From the NCBI GenBank assembly GCA_022563655.1, contig JADFMW010000004.1, positions 1 to 29,366 on the forward strand: a stretch of DNA of 29,366 nt, in the 5' to 3' direction. Both the position numbers and the translations under genes were made by a program. The notes beneath the pieces were generated by a model. The model was given only the letters and a program-made list of their open reading frames with translations, was not told the DNA's origin and ran no database searches. This stretch comes from Pseudomonadota bacterium (GTDB taxonomy: Bacteria; Pseudomonadota; Alphaproteobacteria; JAAXGF01). Shown one piece after another: positions 16,724-24,924 of the stretch. Position 1 is the stretch's first letter. Each line of letters begins with the position of its first letter.

Positions 16724-18208
16724 TTACTCGACCCGGAACAGGGTGTGGATCGCGCGCCGCTTCTCGTCGAGCCGGCGGTTGAACAGCTTGTTGACCGTGG
16801 TGGCGGGGCGCGCCTTCCACTCGTCGCTCGCGCGCGCCAGCGCGTCGTCGAGCATCCAGCGGTGGTTGAAGGAGCGCCCGGCCAGGCGCGCCAGCGCCGC
16901 CCGCTGGCCGTCGGTGATGAGCAAGTCCGCGCCGAGCCGGGAGAGCTTGCTCTTGTCGATCTCGATCCTGTCGATCTCGGCGAAGCCGACGAACGCCCTC
17001 AATTCAGCGCCGGTGAGATCCACTCGCTCCTCCAACGCCGCTCTCAAGCGTGGGGTGGAAACCAGGAGCGTGCCGGTCAAGTCGCGCACGGACGAGACGT
17101 CGATCCCCTCGCTCTCGATCCGCTCGAGCACGGCTTCGGAGAGCTCGTACACGACCGGGCGGTAGACCTGCTGACTGAACACGTTCTGCAGGAAAAACAG
17201 GGCAATGAAGCAGACCAGCCCGGCGATGGCCGGAGTCGCCAACCAACTCAAGGCAATGCCGCCGAGCAGGCGGCCGCGGATTCCCGCGCCACCTTTAAGC
17301 AGGCCGATGCCGATGATGGCGCCGACCACCGCCTGCGAGCTCGACACCGGAACCAACGGTATGGTGGGCAGGCCGGCGCGCGCCAGCAGGTGTTCGAGCC
17401 CCTGCGAGGCGAACAGGAACAACACGATCGAGTGCGCCAGCACCACGACGAAGGCGGCGATCGGCGACAACGTTGCCAGGTCGCGTCCGATGGTCATCAT
17501 CACGCCCTTGGAATAGGTGAAGACGCCGACGGCGATGGCGATGGCGCCGAGCAGGAACAGCTGCTGCACCGGCGACACCGTGACGCCGCCGCCGAGGCTG
17601 AACGCGGTGAACGGCGAGACCGGGACGAACACTCCCATCACGTTGGCGATGTTGTTGGCGCCCAGGCTGTACGCCCCGAACGCCCCGGCCAGCATCAGCG
17701 CGGCGCGGGTGTAGGCGTCGAGCCTGAGGAGGTGCAGCTTGGCCTTGCGCAGACCGGCCGTGATCGCCTTGTACAGCCCGGCGGCGATAACGGCGGCAAG
17801 CACCGGGCAGATCACCCAGGTCAAGATCAGGGTGACGAGCGTGGCGGTATCGGTGAGTGAGCCTGAGAACAGGTTCCAGCCGACGATCGCGCCGACGATC
17901 GCCTGCGTCGTCGACACCGGAAGCCCGGCCTTGGTCATCAGGTACACGGTCAGCGCCGCCGACAGCGCCGCCATGAAAGCGCCCGGGAGGGCGTTGATCG
18001 AGCCCAGCTTGCCCAGCGTGTGCGCCGGACCGGCGCCGCTGATCATCGCGCCAAGGACGACGAACACGCCGCAAATGATCGCCGCGGTGGTGAATCGCAC
18101 CATGCGCGTGCCGACCGCGGTGCCGAACACGTTCGCGGCGTCGTTGGCGCCGAGCGACCAGCCGAGAAAAAGCCCGCTCGACAGGAACAGGAGCACGGCG
18201 GGATCCAT
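16724..18208 (-). CDS. pit: PiT-family inorganic phosphate transporter
   Basis: A 494-residue inner-membrane symporter. The paired PiT signatures are clear: GANDAANVFG (20-29) and GANNIANVMG (183-192), each with a PVSTTQAIVG or PVSSSQAVVG element (about 97-106 and 287-296), giving the inverted two-fold repeat. About ten hydrophobic segments lie in residues 1-345. A further ~150 hydrophilic residues at the C-terminus (about 346-494), with many charged residues, are longer than in compact PiT proteins and should form a cytoplasmic domain. GGAGGG lies eight nt before the ATG. It follows the DUF47 gene by 28 nt; such pairs are the usual low-affinity phosphate uptake unit, with DUF47 thought to be a regulator. 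Confidence 0.92.
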   Translation of the reverse strand: MDPAVLLFLSSGLFLGWSLGANDAANVFGTAVGTRMVRFTTAAIICGVFVVLGAMISGAGPAHTLGKLGSINALPGAFMAALSAALTVYLMTKAGLPVSTTQAIVGAIVGWNLFSGSLTDTATLVTLILTWVICPVLAAVIAAGLYKAITAGLRKAKLHLLRLDAYTRAALMLAGAFGAYSLGANNIANVMGVFVPVSPFTAFSLGGGVTVSPVQQLFLLGAIAIAVGVFTYSKGVMMTIGRDLATLSPIAAFVVVLAHSIVLFLFASQGLEHLLARAGLPTIPLVPVSSSQAVVGAIIGIGLLKGGAGIRGRLLGGIALSWLATPAIAGLVCFIALFFLQNVFSQQVYRPVVYELSEAVLERIESEGIDVSSVRDLTGTLLVSTPRLRAALEERVDLTGAELRAFVGFAEIDRIEIDKSKLSRLGADLLITDGQRAALARLAGRSFNHRWMLDDALARASDEWKARPATTVNKLFNRRLDEKRRAIHTLFRVE

Positions 18209-18236
18209 GGCCCGAGCCCTCCGCCCGCCGCGGCTC

Positions 18237-18887
18237 TCAGAACGAACGCTTGATGGTGTAGATGGCGAGGCGGTCGGCGACGTCCTCGGCGGTATCGGCG
18301 ATGTTGTCGATGTGCTCGACGAAGCTGCGCAACTGGTTCTTGCGGCTGAGGTCGAGATCGCTCGAGAAGATCGCGATCTTGAGCTTGGTGCTGACCTTGT
18401 CGGCCTCCTTCTCGAAGAACATGACCTTGTGTACGTGGCCGCTCACCGAGTCGATGTCGCGAAAGAACGCGCGCGACGCCGCGACCAGGGCGCCGACCGA
18501 TTGCACCGCGCAGTCGGTAATTTTGCTGAAATCGTTTCTGAATTCCGCCGGGATCACGGGCTTCTCGATGGCGAACTGCCACATCGAGCCTTCGCATTCG
18601 TTGAGAATCTGGTCCATGTTCTCGAGCAGGCCAAGCACGTCGCCGCGGGACTCGGGTATCAGCGTCTGGCTATAGAGCTTGCGCTCGACCTCGCGGCGCA
18701 GGGTGTCGCCCCGGCTTTCGAGCTCGTTCACCTGGCGCAGCTTTTCCTCGAACGCGTCGACGTCGCCGTCGAGATACGATTGGATGCCGATCTTGAACGC
18801 CAGCGCGCCCTGGTCGACCTTGTCGCAGAACTCGTCGATCTGCGATTCAAGCTCCCTCGTCTTACGGAAGATAGCGGTGCGTTTCAC
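18237..18887 (-). CDS. DUF47 (PhoU-like) phosphate transport regulator
   Basis: A 216-residue all-helical protein of the DUF47/TIGR00153 family, a PhoU relative. Markers are the FEEKLRQVNELESRGDTLRR stretch and the KEADKVSTKLK element (about 160-170), both with the E-x-x-x-D pattern seen in metal-binding PhoU-like helices. Members pair with PiT transporters and are thought to gate or chaperone them. It starts with GTG at 18887, a GAGGG just upstream. It lies 28 nt upstream of pit and 95 nt downstream of the aminotransferase-fold gene on the same strand. Confidence 0.9.
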   Translation of the reverse strand: MKRTAIFRKTRELESQIDEFCDKVDQGALAFKIGIQSYLDGDVDAFEEKLRQVNELESRGDTLRREVERKLYSQTLIPESRGDVLGLLENMDQILNECEGSMWQFAIEKPVIPAEFRNDFSKITDCAVQSVGALVAASRAFFRDIDSVSGHVHKVMFFEKEADKVSTKLKIAIFSSDLDLSRKNQLRSFVEHIDNIADTAEDVADRLAIYTIKRSF

Positions 18888-18982
18888 GTTCCCTCACGTG
18901 GCCCTGGAATTGCCTTGCCCTCCACGGTATTGCGCGCGCGGCGCCTCTGTCCAGCCCGCCGCCCACTGCCCGATCCTCGGAC

Positions 18983-20455
18983 TCAGCTTCGCGTCGTCTC
19001 CTCAGCGGCCAGCGACTCATCGAGGATATCGAGCGCCGTGTCCATTTCGGCGGCGGTGACGATGAGCGGCGGCGTGAGCGCGATCACGTTTCCCATCGAG
19101 AGCTTGAAGCTCAGGCCGCCTTCGAGCGCCCGGTAGAGCACCGCCTCGGCCGCCTCGTTGGCGGGCGTCTTAGCCTCGCGGTCGGCGACCAGCTCGACGC
19201 CCAGCATGAGCCCCAGGCCGCGCACGTCGCCGATCAGCGGGTGGCGCCGGCGCATCTCGTTTAGCCGCTCGAGCGCGCGCGCGCCGACCGTGCGTGCGTT
19301 GTCAACCAACCCCTCGTCCTCGATGATCTCGATCGTGGTCAGCCCCGCCCGGCACAACACGGGATTCTTCTCGTGCGTGTAATGCCCGATTGCCCGGTCG
19401 CCGGAAACGTCGAGCTCGGGCCGCGCGACCACCGCCGCGAGCGGCACGGCGGCGCCGCCGAGCGCCTTGCCGAGGACCAGAATGTCGGGCACCGCGTCGA
19501 CGTGCTCGCAGGCGAACATGCGCCCCGTCTTGCCCAGGCCGCTGGGAATCTCGTCGAAGATCAAGAGCGTGCCGTGGCGGTCGCACGCCTTTCGCACCTC
19601 GCGCCAAAACCCAGGCGGGGGAAAGTAAGGCACCGCGCGCATCGGCTCGGCGACCACCGCGGCGACGTCGCCCTCCCGCTCGAGCACGTAGCCAACGAAT
19701 CCGGCGCACGTCATGTGGCAGACATCGAGATCGGGCTTGCCGTCGATGTCCTTGTATCCGTATGGGCAGCGGTAACACGTGTAGGGCGCGACGTGCTCGG
19801 TGCCGGGCAGCAAAGGGCCGATTGCGCCCGAGCGGAACGTCGCCTCGCCGCCCACGCTCGCGCCGCCGAAGCCGGCGCCGTGGAACGAGTCCCAGAACGA
19901 CACCGTCTTGAAGCGGCCGGTCGCCGCGCGGGCAATTTTCAGCGCGATCTCGATGGCGTCGGAGCCCGACGGCGCGAACAGCACCTTGCCGAGCGGCTCG
20001 GGCGTGATCTCCACCAGTTTGCGGGCCAGCGCGATCGCCGGCTCGGCGGTGAAGCGCCGCGGCGCGAAGGGAAGCTCGTCGAGCTGCCGTTTCAGCGCCG
20101 CGACAAGCCGCGGATGGCCGTAACCGATGTGATGAACGTTGTTGCCGTGAAAGTCCATGTAGCGCCGCCCGGCCATGTCCTCGATCCAGATGCCCTCGGC
20201 CTTGCGCACGACGTCGAGGCAGGGCGTCGACAGCGATTGGTGCAGGAAATAGCGCGAGTCTTCGTCGAGAAGGGCGCGGGTGGCGGCGTCGAGGCCCGCT
20301 CCTCCCCAGGCTTGGCGCCGCGGCGAGAGGTTGCTTTCGCCTTCCGGGGGCGGCGGCGTGGGGCCTGTCGCATGGCCTGTCGCATGGCCTGTCGCACGGC
20401 CTGTCGCACGGCCTGTCGCACGGCCTGTCGCACGGCCGGTTGCGCGCTTGTTCAT
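18983..20455 (-). CDS. Class III aminotransferase-fold PLP enzyme, PbfA-like
   Basis: A 490-residue PLP enzyme. The pocket is visible: GSDAIEIALKIAR (about 164-176), F-x-x-SFHGAGFG (187-198), IFDEIPSGLGKTG with Asp301, and LVLGKALGG with the Schiff-base Lys330. The start of the fold, FLHQSLSTPCLDVVRKAEGI then YMDFHGNNVHHIGYGHPR, resembles proteins annotated as (R)-1-hydroxy-2-aminoethylphosphonate ammonia-lyase (PbfA), an enzyme of phosphonate breakdown. This is from memory and unproven; a true omega-aminotransferase is the alternative. Residues 227-250 carry C-x2-C and C-x3-C, known from some class III enzymes. The first ~50 residues are an unusual extension with ATGR/ATGH repeats. GAGGG precedes the ATG at 20455. 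Neighbours are phosphate-uptake genes, which favours a phosphorus role. Confidence 0.72.
   Translation of the reverse strand: MNKRATGRATGRATGRATGRATGHATGHATGPTPPPPEGESNLSPRRQAWGGAGLDAATRALLDEDSRYFLHQSLSTPCLDVVRKAEGIWIEDMAGRRYMDFHGNNVHHIGYGHPRLVAALKRQLDELPFAPRRFTAEPAIALARKLVEITPEPLGKVLFAPSGSDAIEIALKIARAATGRFKTVSFWDSFHGAGFGGASVGGEATFRSGAIGPLLPGTEHVAPYTCYRCPYGYKDIDGKPDLDVCHMTCAGFVGYVLEREGDVAAVVAEPMRAVPYFPPPGFWREVRKACDRHGTLLIFDEIPSGLGKTGRMFACEHVDAVPDILVLGKALGGAAVPLAAVVARPELDVSGDRAIGHYTHEKNPVLCRAGLTTIEIIEDEGLVDNARTVGARALERLNEMRRRHPLIGDVRGLGLMLGVELVADREAKTPANEAAEAVLYRALEGGLSFKLSMGNVIALTPPLIVTAAEMDTALDILDESLAAEETTRS
20362..20445. repeat. 12-bp tandem repeat, 6 perfect-length units plus 1 degenerate
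   Basis: Units are GGCCTGTCGCAT or GGCCTGTCGCAC (20362-20433), followed by GGCCGGTTGCGC (20434-20445). On the minus strand they encode tetrapeptides ATGR and ATGH at the N-terminus of the class III PLP enzyme. The whole array is in frame. Confidence 0.92.
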
Positions 20456-20764
20456 TCGACCCTCTCGTCTCGATTGCCGCACCATCGCTCGAGGTGCGCG
20501 GCGTCGCGCCGGCCAGACAACACGCGAGCGGGCGCGCCCGCCAAGCAGAATCGCCGAGTTCCCGACTACACGCAAATTAGAATTGCGCTAGCGAGCTATC
20601 AAACCACCTTATTCGGCTCCGTGCCACGTTGCCGAGGGTCGGCCGCTTGGCCGACGAGGGAGTGAGACTCGCATGATAACGATCGAGCGCTATCTATTTC
20701 ATGGCAATGATCGAGGCTCGGTTGCCGTGCCGCCGAGCGCGGTTGCCGAGGGGAGACCGCAGCC
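20456..20764. other. Divergent intergenic region
   Basis: It holds promoters for the PLP-enzyme gene (minus) and the Sel1-like gene (plus), neither obvious. A 6-bp stem TCGGCC/GGCCGA (20639-20654) is present, and the phrase GGTTGCCGAGG or close variants recurs at 20628, 20720 and 20742. Confidence 0.4.
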
Positions 20765-21124
20765 ATGAGACGTTTCGCGCTTGCCGCCGTCCTCGCCGCC
20801 GCCTGTGCGGCGCCCGCCCCGGCCGACTTTCCCGCCGCCATCGAGGCCTACGACCAGGGCGACTACGAAAGCTCCTTCGACGAGGCCAAGGCCGTTGCCG
20901 AGCGCGGCGACGCCGACGCGCAGTACCTGCTCGGCTATCTCTACGCCCGCGGCGAAGGCGTGCCGCGCGACTTGGTGCTGTCTTATCTGTGGTACACCCT
21001 GGCGGCGCGGCAGGGCGACGAGTTCGCCGCCGCCGCGCTGGCCGGTCTTGCCCTCAGCTTGAGCCCCGAACACATAGCCGCGGCCAAGGCGCTGGCGCGC
21101 GACTGGACGCCCGCCGCCGAGTAA
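20765..21124 (+). CDS. Small secreted Sel1-repeat protein
   Basis: A 119-residue periplasmic protein. A signal peptide MRRFALAAVLAAACAAPAPA is followed by AIEAYDQGDYESSFDEAKAV and one clear Sel1 motif (about 44-86: AERGDADAQYLLGYLYARGE, then VLSYLWYTLAARQGD). Sel1 repeats are TPR-like scaffolds for protein binding, often at the envelope. GGGGAG lies upstream of the ATG at 20765. It converges with the larger Sel1 protein gene 24 nt downstream. A truncated relative is at 25314. Function is unknown. Confidence 0.8.
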   Translation: MRRFALAAVLAAACAAPAPADFPAAIEAYDQGDYESSFDEAKAVAERGDADAQYLLGYLYARGEGVPRDLVLSYLWYTLAARQGDEFAAAALAGLALSLSPEHIAAAKALARDWTPAAE

Positions 21125-21148
21125 GCCGCGTTACGACGCGCGAAAGGG

Positions 21149-22540
21149 TTATTCTGCGGTGCCCGAGACGGCGACGCGCCGGAATCCGTAGTCGCCACCC
21201 AGATTGATCAGGGTGAAGCCGTTGAACCGCTCGCGGAGAGCGCGATCCGTGGTGCGCATCACCTCGTTGCCGTCGACGATCACGGCCATCCCGCCCTCCA
21301 GGTCGCGCCGCCACTCGATGGTGTGCGGCTGGCCATCCTCGAATCCCGACTCGAGGTTGGCGATCTCGATCACCGACGACGCGCTGGGAAAGACGCGCAA
21401 AAGCTGCAGCACCGGCTGCGGGCCAGATTTGTACTCGATCCGGTATCCGGTCTCGCGCTGATATCCCTGGTACGGCCCAAACTGAATGGCGCCGTTGCGC
21501 GCCGCCGCGCCGAGCGAGGTCAGCTCGATCGTGATCGCGAAGGCGTTGGTGATGTCGAGGGTGGTGTGGATTTCGGCCTGCGTCGGAAGGGCCGGCTGGC
21601 GAGTCTCCGGCTGGCGACTCTCGGGCTCGCGCGTGACCTCGGACATGATCGCGCCGAACAGGCGTGTCGCCAGATCCTGGTTGCGGGCTTTCGGTTTGGG
21701 AGCGCTGGCCGCGGGCGGCGCGGGCGGCGTGAACCGGCTGCGCAAGCCGGCCCGCGGCTCGACGCGGAAGTCTCCGTTGGCGACGGCCCACTCGGGATTG
21801 ACGGTAAAGTCGCCGTCGCGGAAGTCGTCGTCCAGCAATGCCACGCGCCACGGCCAGTAGTAGTCGTTCACCAGGTTGCGGAGGTCCTGAAGCAGGGTCA
21901 CGTCCGCGCTGCGCTCGCGTTCGGCCTGGGTGACGATGGCGCGCAAGCGGTCGACGATCTCCTGTACGCGCGCGTCGTCCTCGGGCGCGGCGCCGGGGGC
22001 GCCCTCGGGAGGGGCCTCGGCGGCGTAACTCGGCGCCCGCGCGCTCTGGATGCTCTGGCTCAGGTCGGCGGCGCGCTGCTTGGCGTCGGCGAGTCGCGGC
22101 GGGGTCAAGTTCCGCACGACGAGGTCGCGCGCCGAGGCGGCATCGGCGTGCCCAGACGCGGCGGCCACGTCGAGCCAGGCATAGGCTTCGACGTAGTCCT
22201 GCCACACGCCGCTGCCGTCACGATACATCGAGCCGAGGTTGAACTGGGCCTCGGTATGGCCTTGCTTGGCCGCGTTGGTGTACCATTGCGCCGCATCCGA
22301 GGGATTGCGCACGACGCCGTGGCCGTTCTGAAGCATGACGCCGAGTATGTACTGCGCCTCCGCCAGACCGGCATCGGCGAGCGGGTAGCAGATTTCGCGC
22401 GCCCCGGCGTAGTCGCGGTACTTGAACGACTGCTCGCAGCGCGCCGCCTGGTAAGGGTCGACACCCTGCGCGGCGGCGCTGTCGGCCGCGGCGGCGGATT
22501 GCAGCAGAATCAGACCGGCGATGAGGAACGAGCGGTACAT
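21149..22540 (-). CDS. Secreted Sel1-repeat protein with C-terminal beta-rich (LamG-like) domain
   Basis: A 463-residue secreted protein. A signal peptide covers about 1-25. Sel1 repeats at about 50-140 include AEAQYILGVMLQNGHGVVRN and AQFNLGSMYRDGSGVWQDY. A helical linker (about 150-215) contains charged and Ala-rich runs. The C-terminal ~240 residues contain LLDDDFRDGDFTVNPEWAVA and VIEIANLESGFEDGQPHTIE followed by VIVDGNEVMRTTD, the rhythm of concanavalin/LamG-like beta-sandwich domains that bind sugars. The fold assignment is inference. It starts at 22540, divergent from the lipoprotein gene at 22610. The combination suggests an envelope scaffold that contacts glycan. Confidence 0.8.
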   Translation of the reverse strand: MYRSFLIAGLILLQSAAAADSAAAQGVDPYQAARCEQSFKYRDYAGAREICYPLADAGLAEAQYILGVMLQNGHGVVRNPSDAAQWYTNAAKQGHTEAQFNLGSMYRDGSGVWQDYVEAYAWLDVAAASGHADAASARDLVVRNLTPPRLADAKQRAADLSQSIQSARAPSYAAEAPPEGAPGAAPEDDARVQEIVDRLRAIVTQAERERSADVTLLQDLRNLVNDYYWPWRVALLDDDFRDGDFTVNPEWAVANGDFRVEPRAGLRSRFTPPAPPAASAPKPKARNQDLATRLFGAIMSEVTREPESRQPETRQPALPTQAEIHTTLDITNAFAITIELTSLGAAARNGAIQFGPYQGYQRETGYRIEYKSGPQPVLQLLRVFPSASSVIEIANLESGFEDGQPHTIEWRRDLEGGMAVIVDGNEVMRTTDRALRERFNGFTLINLGGDYGFRRVAVSGTAE

Positions 22541-22609
22541 GCGCTTGCAGCGAGATGGAGTTCAAGCCAAATTACTCGATAGCGCCATGAGCGGTCAACG
22601 TGTGAGATC

Positions 22610-23182
22610 ATGATGCCAACCGGTGCATTCGCCAGGCGGGCAACGATCGCCCTCGTGGTTTTCGGCGCGCTTGCCGCCTGTCAAACGGGACCAAAGCTGC
22701 CTCTGATGTCGCCGCTCGAGGAGGGCGGCCACTACGGCTACAGCGAGCTCCCGCTCTCCGAGAACCGCTACGAGGTCGCCTACGTCGGTCCCAGCGTCCG
22801 CACCTGGCTCGACAGGGAGAAGCGGGAGGTTGACATGGAATCGGCGCGCAACCTCGCTTACGACCTCGCGCTCTGGCGCGCCGCCGAGCTCGCCAAGGAG
22901 CACGAGTTCGCTGCGTTTACGGTCGAGGACCGCCGCACCGACGTCGAGGTCGAGATCATCGACGAGGGGCCCTGGATCCCGCATTACGGCTTTCATCACT
23001 ACCACCAGTTCGGCTTCCACGGCATCCACGATTATGGGCTCGCTTACCGCTCGGCGTGGCTTCAGGCGAGCGCCACGCTCACCGTCGTCATGCAAGCCGA
23101 GGTCTCGGAAGATGCGTTCGACGCCGCCGCCACGGCGCAACGCCTGAAGAAGAAGCACCCGGAAGCGCTCGAGCCGCGGTAG
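22610..23182 (+). CDS. CC0125/CC1285-like lipoprotein with a His-rich loop
   Basis: A 190-residue lipoprotein. A signal with lipobox LAAC (Cys24) is followed by GGHYGYSELPLSENRYEVAY, then a helix with ARNLAYDLALWRAAELAKEH and FAAFTVEDRRTDVEVE. That strand-helix-strand order with GYSE...L-ENRY-V and RAAEL is the CC0125/CC1285 family of alphaproteobacterial lipoproteins, whose function is unknown. Residues 125-140 carry six His with aromatic residues (HYGFHHYHQFGFHGIHDYG), which could bind a metal; I do not know this loop from the family in general. Start codons at 22610 and 22613 are both possible and no strong ribosome binding site is seen. Confidence 0.75.
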   Translation: MMPTGAFARRATIALVVFGALAACQTGPKLPLMSPLEEGGHYGYSELPLSENRYEVAYVGPSVRTWLDREKREVDMESARNLAYDLALWRAAELAKEHEFAAFTVEDRRTDVEVEIIDEGPWIPHYGFHHYHQFGFHGIHDYGLAYRSAWLQASATLTVVMQAEVSEDAFDAAATAQRLKKKHPEALEPR

Positions 23183-23257
23183 CGCTCGGCGCATCGGCAA
23201 GACCGCCACGCTCTCGCCGGCGCGGCCCTGGCGGAATTTCGCGCCCGATGCTCCGGC

Positions 23258-23773
23258 CTACGCCCGAACCACCCGGTGCGAGATCGCGACGTCGGGCGGT
23301 GCGCGGAGCGTCTGATAGACGACGCAGTAGCGCTCGGTCAGCTTGATCAGCGTCTCGAGCTGCTCCGGCGTGGCGTCGCTGTCGAGGTCGAAGCGCAGCC
23401 GGATGTCCTTGAACCCGACCGGGGTCTCCTTTTCGACCCCCAGCGTGCCGCGGAAGTCCAAATCGCCCGCGGCGTGCACGGTGCCGCCCGCGACCGGCAC
23501 GCCGAGCGCGGTGGCGACCGCCCTCAAGGTGACGCCGGCGCAGGCGACCAGCGCCTCGAGCAGCATGTCGCCCGAGCACGCCGAGAGGCCGTCGCCGCCG
23601 GTCGCCGGATGCAGGCCGGCCTCGACCAGCGCCGTGCCGGTCGCGACCGAGCACGTGATGCCATCCTCGCCGAGGGTTCCGTCGGCCGTGAGCGTGACCA
23701 CCGCGGCGGCCGGGTCTTCGCGATAGCGCGCCTTGAGCGGCGCCTGCAGCGCCCGCAGTTGCTCAGCGTTCAT
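23258..23773 (-). CDS. OsmC/Ohr-family peroxiredoxin-like protein
   Basis: A 171-residue cytoplasmic protein. OsmC-family proteins reduce organic hydroperoxides with two Cys. Both are here: Cys78 in CSGDMLLEALVACAGVTL and Cys150 in ERYCVVYQTLR. GLHPATGGDG precedes the first as in the family. It is most like the OsmC-like proteins with an extended N-terminus (MNAEQLRALQAPLKARYRED) rather than Ohr. I chose the ATG at 23773 because the longer frame to 23806 begins inside a tandem repeat (23794-23846). It follows the sirtuin gene on the same strand, 114 nt away. Confidence 0.88.
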   Translation of the reverse strand: MNAEQLRALQAPLKARYREDPAAAVVTLTADGTLGEDGITCSVATGTALVEAGLHPATGGDGLSACSGDMLLEALVACAGVTLRAVATALGVPVAGGTVHAAGDLDFRGTLGVEKETPVGFKDIRLRFDLDSDATPEQLETLIKLTERYCVVYQTLRAPPDVAISHRVVRA

Positions 23774-23793
23774 GTCCTTTTCCCTTGCTTCGC

Positions 23794-23846
23794 CTGATGT
23801 TGCCATGGGGCTGATGTTGCGCCATGGGCCTGATGTTGCGCCATGG
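23794..23846. repeat. Three tandem 17-19 bp units upstream of the OsmC gene
   Basis: CTGATGTTGCCATGGGG, CTGATGTTGCGCCATGGGC and CTGATGTTGCGCCATGG lie head to tail. They fill the gap between the sirtuin stop and the OsmC start, so they lie in the leader of the latter. Confidence 0.85.
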
Positions 23847-23887
23847 CGGATGGTGGATTTGCCCAGTATGGACTACCCGAGCATGCG

Positions 23888-24661
23888 CTACTCGACGCCG
23901 ACGGCGGCGCCCAGCGTCGGGCCGATCTCGCGGTTGAGCACGAGGTCGGCCAGGCTATCGAGCTCGGTCGGTTCGCGGTTGAGGATCGCCAGGCGGGCGC
24001 CGGTCTGCTTCGCCAGCGCCGGGAAGCCCGCCGCCGGGTAGACCACGAGCGACGATCCGACGGCCAGGAACAGATCGCACGCCAGCGTTTCCTCCTCGGC
24101 GCGGCGCATCTCGTCTTCGGGCATCTGCTGGCCGAACGAGATGGTCGCCGCCTTGACCAGGCCGTCGCAGACGCGGCACGCCGGCAACGTCTCGTCGGCC
24201 ATGAACGCGTCCCTGATCGGCGCCAGCTCGTGGCGCTCGCCGCATTCGAGGCAGCGCGCGTAGGTCGTGTTGCCGTGCAGCTCGATGACGCGGTCCTCGG
24301 GCACGCCCGAGCGCTGGTGCAGGCCGTCGATGTTCTGGGTGATCACGCTCGCGACCTTGCCGCGCCGCACCAGCTCGGCGACGGCGCGGTGCCCGCGGCT
24401 GGGCTCGGCCTCTGCCACCATGCCGTGGGTGGCGAACTTGCGCCGCCAGGACTCGCGCCGCATCTCTTCCGAGCGCAGGAAATCCTGGAACTCCACCGGC
24501 TGGTACCGGCTCCAGATGCCGCCGGGGCTGCGGAAATCGGGGATGCCCGATTCGGTGCTGATGCCGGCGCCGGTAAAGACCACGCAGCGCCGCCCCGCCG
24601 CGATCATCTCGCGCAACGCCGCGACCGCCGTATCGGCCTCGCTTGCCGCGTTCCTCGTCAC
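23888..24661 (-). CDS. cobB: Sirtuin, NAD-dependent protein deacylase
   Basis: A 257-residue Sir2-family enzyme that uses NAD+ to remove acyl groups from lysines, giving nicotinamide and O-acyl-ADP-ribose. Visible motifs: GAGISTESGIPDFRS (31-45), ITQNIDGLHQRSG (107-119), catalytic His129 in ELHGN, zinc Cys pairs C137-x2-C140 and C162-x2-C165, and LAVGSSLVVYPAAG near the C-terminus. Length is standard. I prefer the GTG at 24661 with GGGGG upstream; a longer frame would need a TTG start at 24739. The 5' end of the gene (24563-24671) is duplicated with few changes at 25629-25739. Upstream DNA to the duplicate looks inserted. Confidence 0.9.
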   Translation of the reverse strand: MTRNAASEADTAVAALREMIAAGRRCVVFTGAGISTESGIPDFRSPGGIWSRYQPVEFQDFLRSEEMRRESWRRKFATHGMVAEAEPSRGHRAVAELVRRGKVASVITQNIDGLHQRSGVPEDRVIELHGNTTYARCLECGERHELAPIRDAFMADETLPACRVCDGLVKAATISFGQQMPEDEMRRAEEETLACDLFLAVGSSLVVYPAAGFPALAKQTGARLAILNREPTELDSLADLVLNREIGPTLGAAVGVE

Positions 24662-24671
24662 GCCGTCCCCC
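24563..24671. repeat. Direct repeat copy 1 (sirtuin 5' end)
   Basis: This 109-bp stretch recurs at 25629-25739 with a 2-bp insertion and two substitutions. It encodes the sirtuin N-terminus here. Confidence 0.93.
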
Positions 24672-24924
24672 CGTCCATGCTCGCGTGTCGGAAAGGCTTC
24701 TCGAGCGTCGAGTTTAAGGAACCGCGCGGCGAAGGACAATCATGGCGCGCGGGACGGGGCCGCGAACCGGCGACTCGCCCGGTTCCGCGCGTCGGGGTAC
24801 GCGGACTCAACCGCAGGGGAGGCGGGCACTGTAAAATGTGTTGCAAATGTCGGTTGGAATGGCTTCGCAAACGACATGTTGGCAAGCGTTCGTTCTGGTC
24901 GTAATTTCAGGCGATGGTTTGGTG

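Noticed and set aside
20362..20445. Possible CRISPR array
   Set aside because: The 12-bp units are contiguous with no spacers and are translated in frame.
19373..20665. 430-codon plus-strand frame opposite the PLP enzyme
   Set aside because: Arg/Ala-rich shadow; the minus strand has the PLP-binding motifs.
21323..22582. 419-codon plus-strand frame opposite the Sel1 protein
   Set aside because: Shadow; the minus strand has a signal peptide and Sel1 repeats.
24661..24739. Longer sirtuin start at a TTG
   Set aside because: The extra residues lack sirtuin character, and the GTG at 24661 gives the normal length with a G-rich site upstream.
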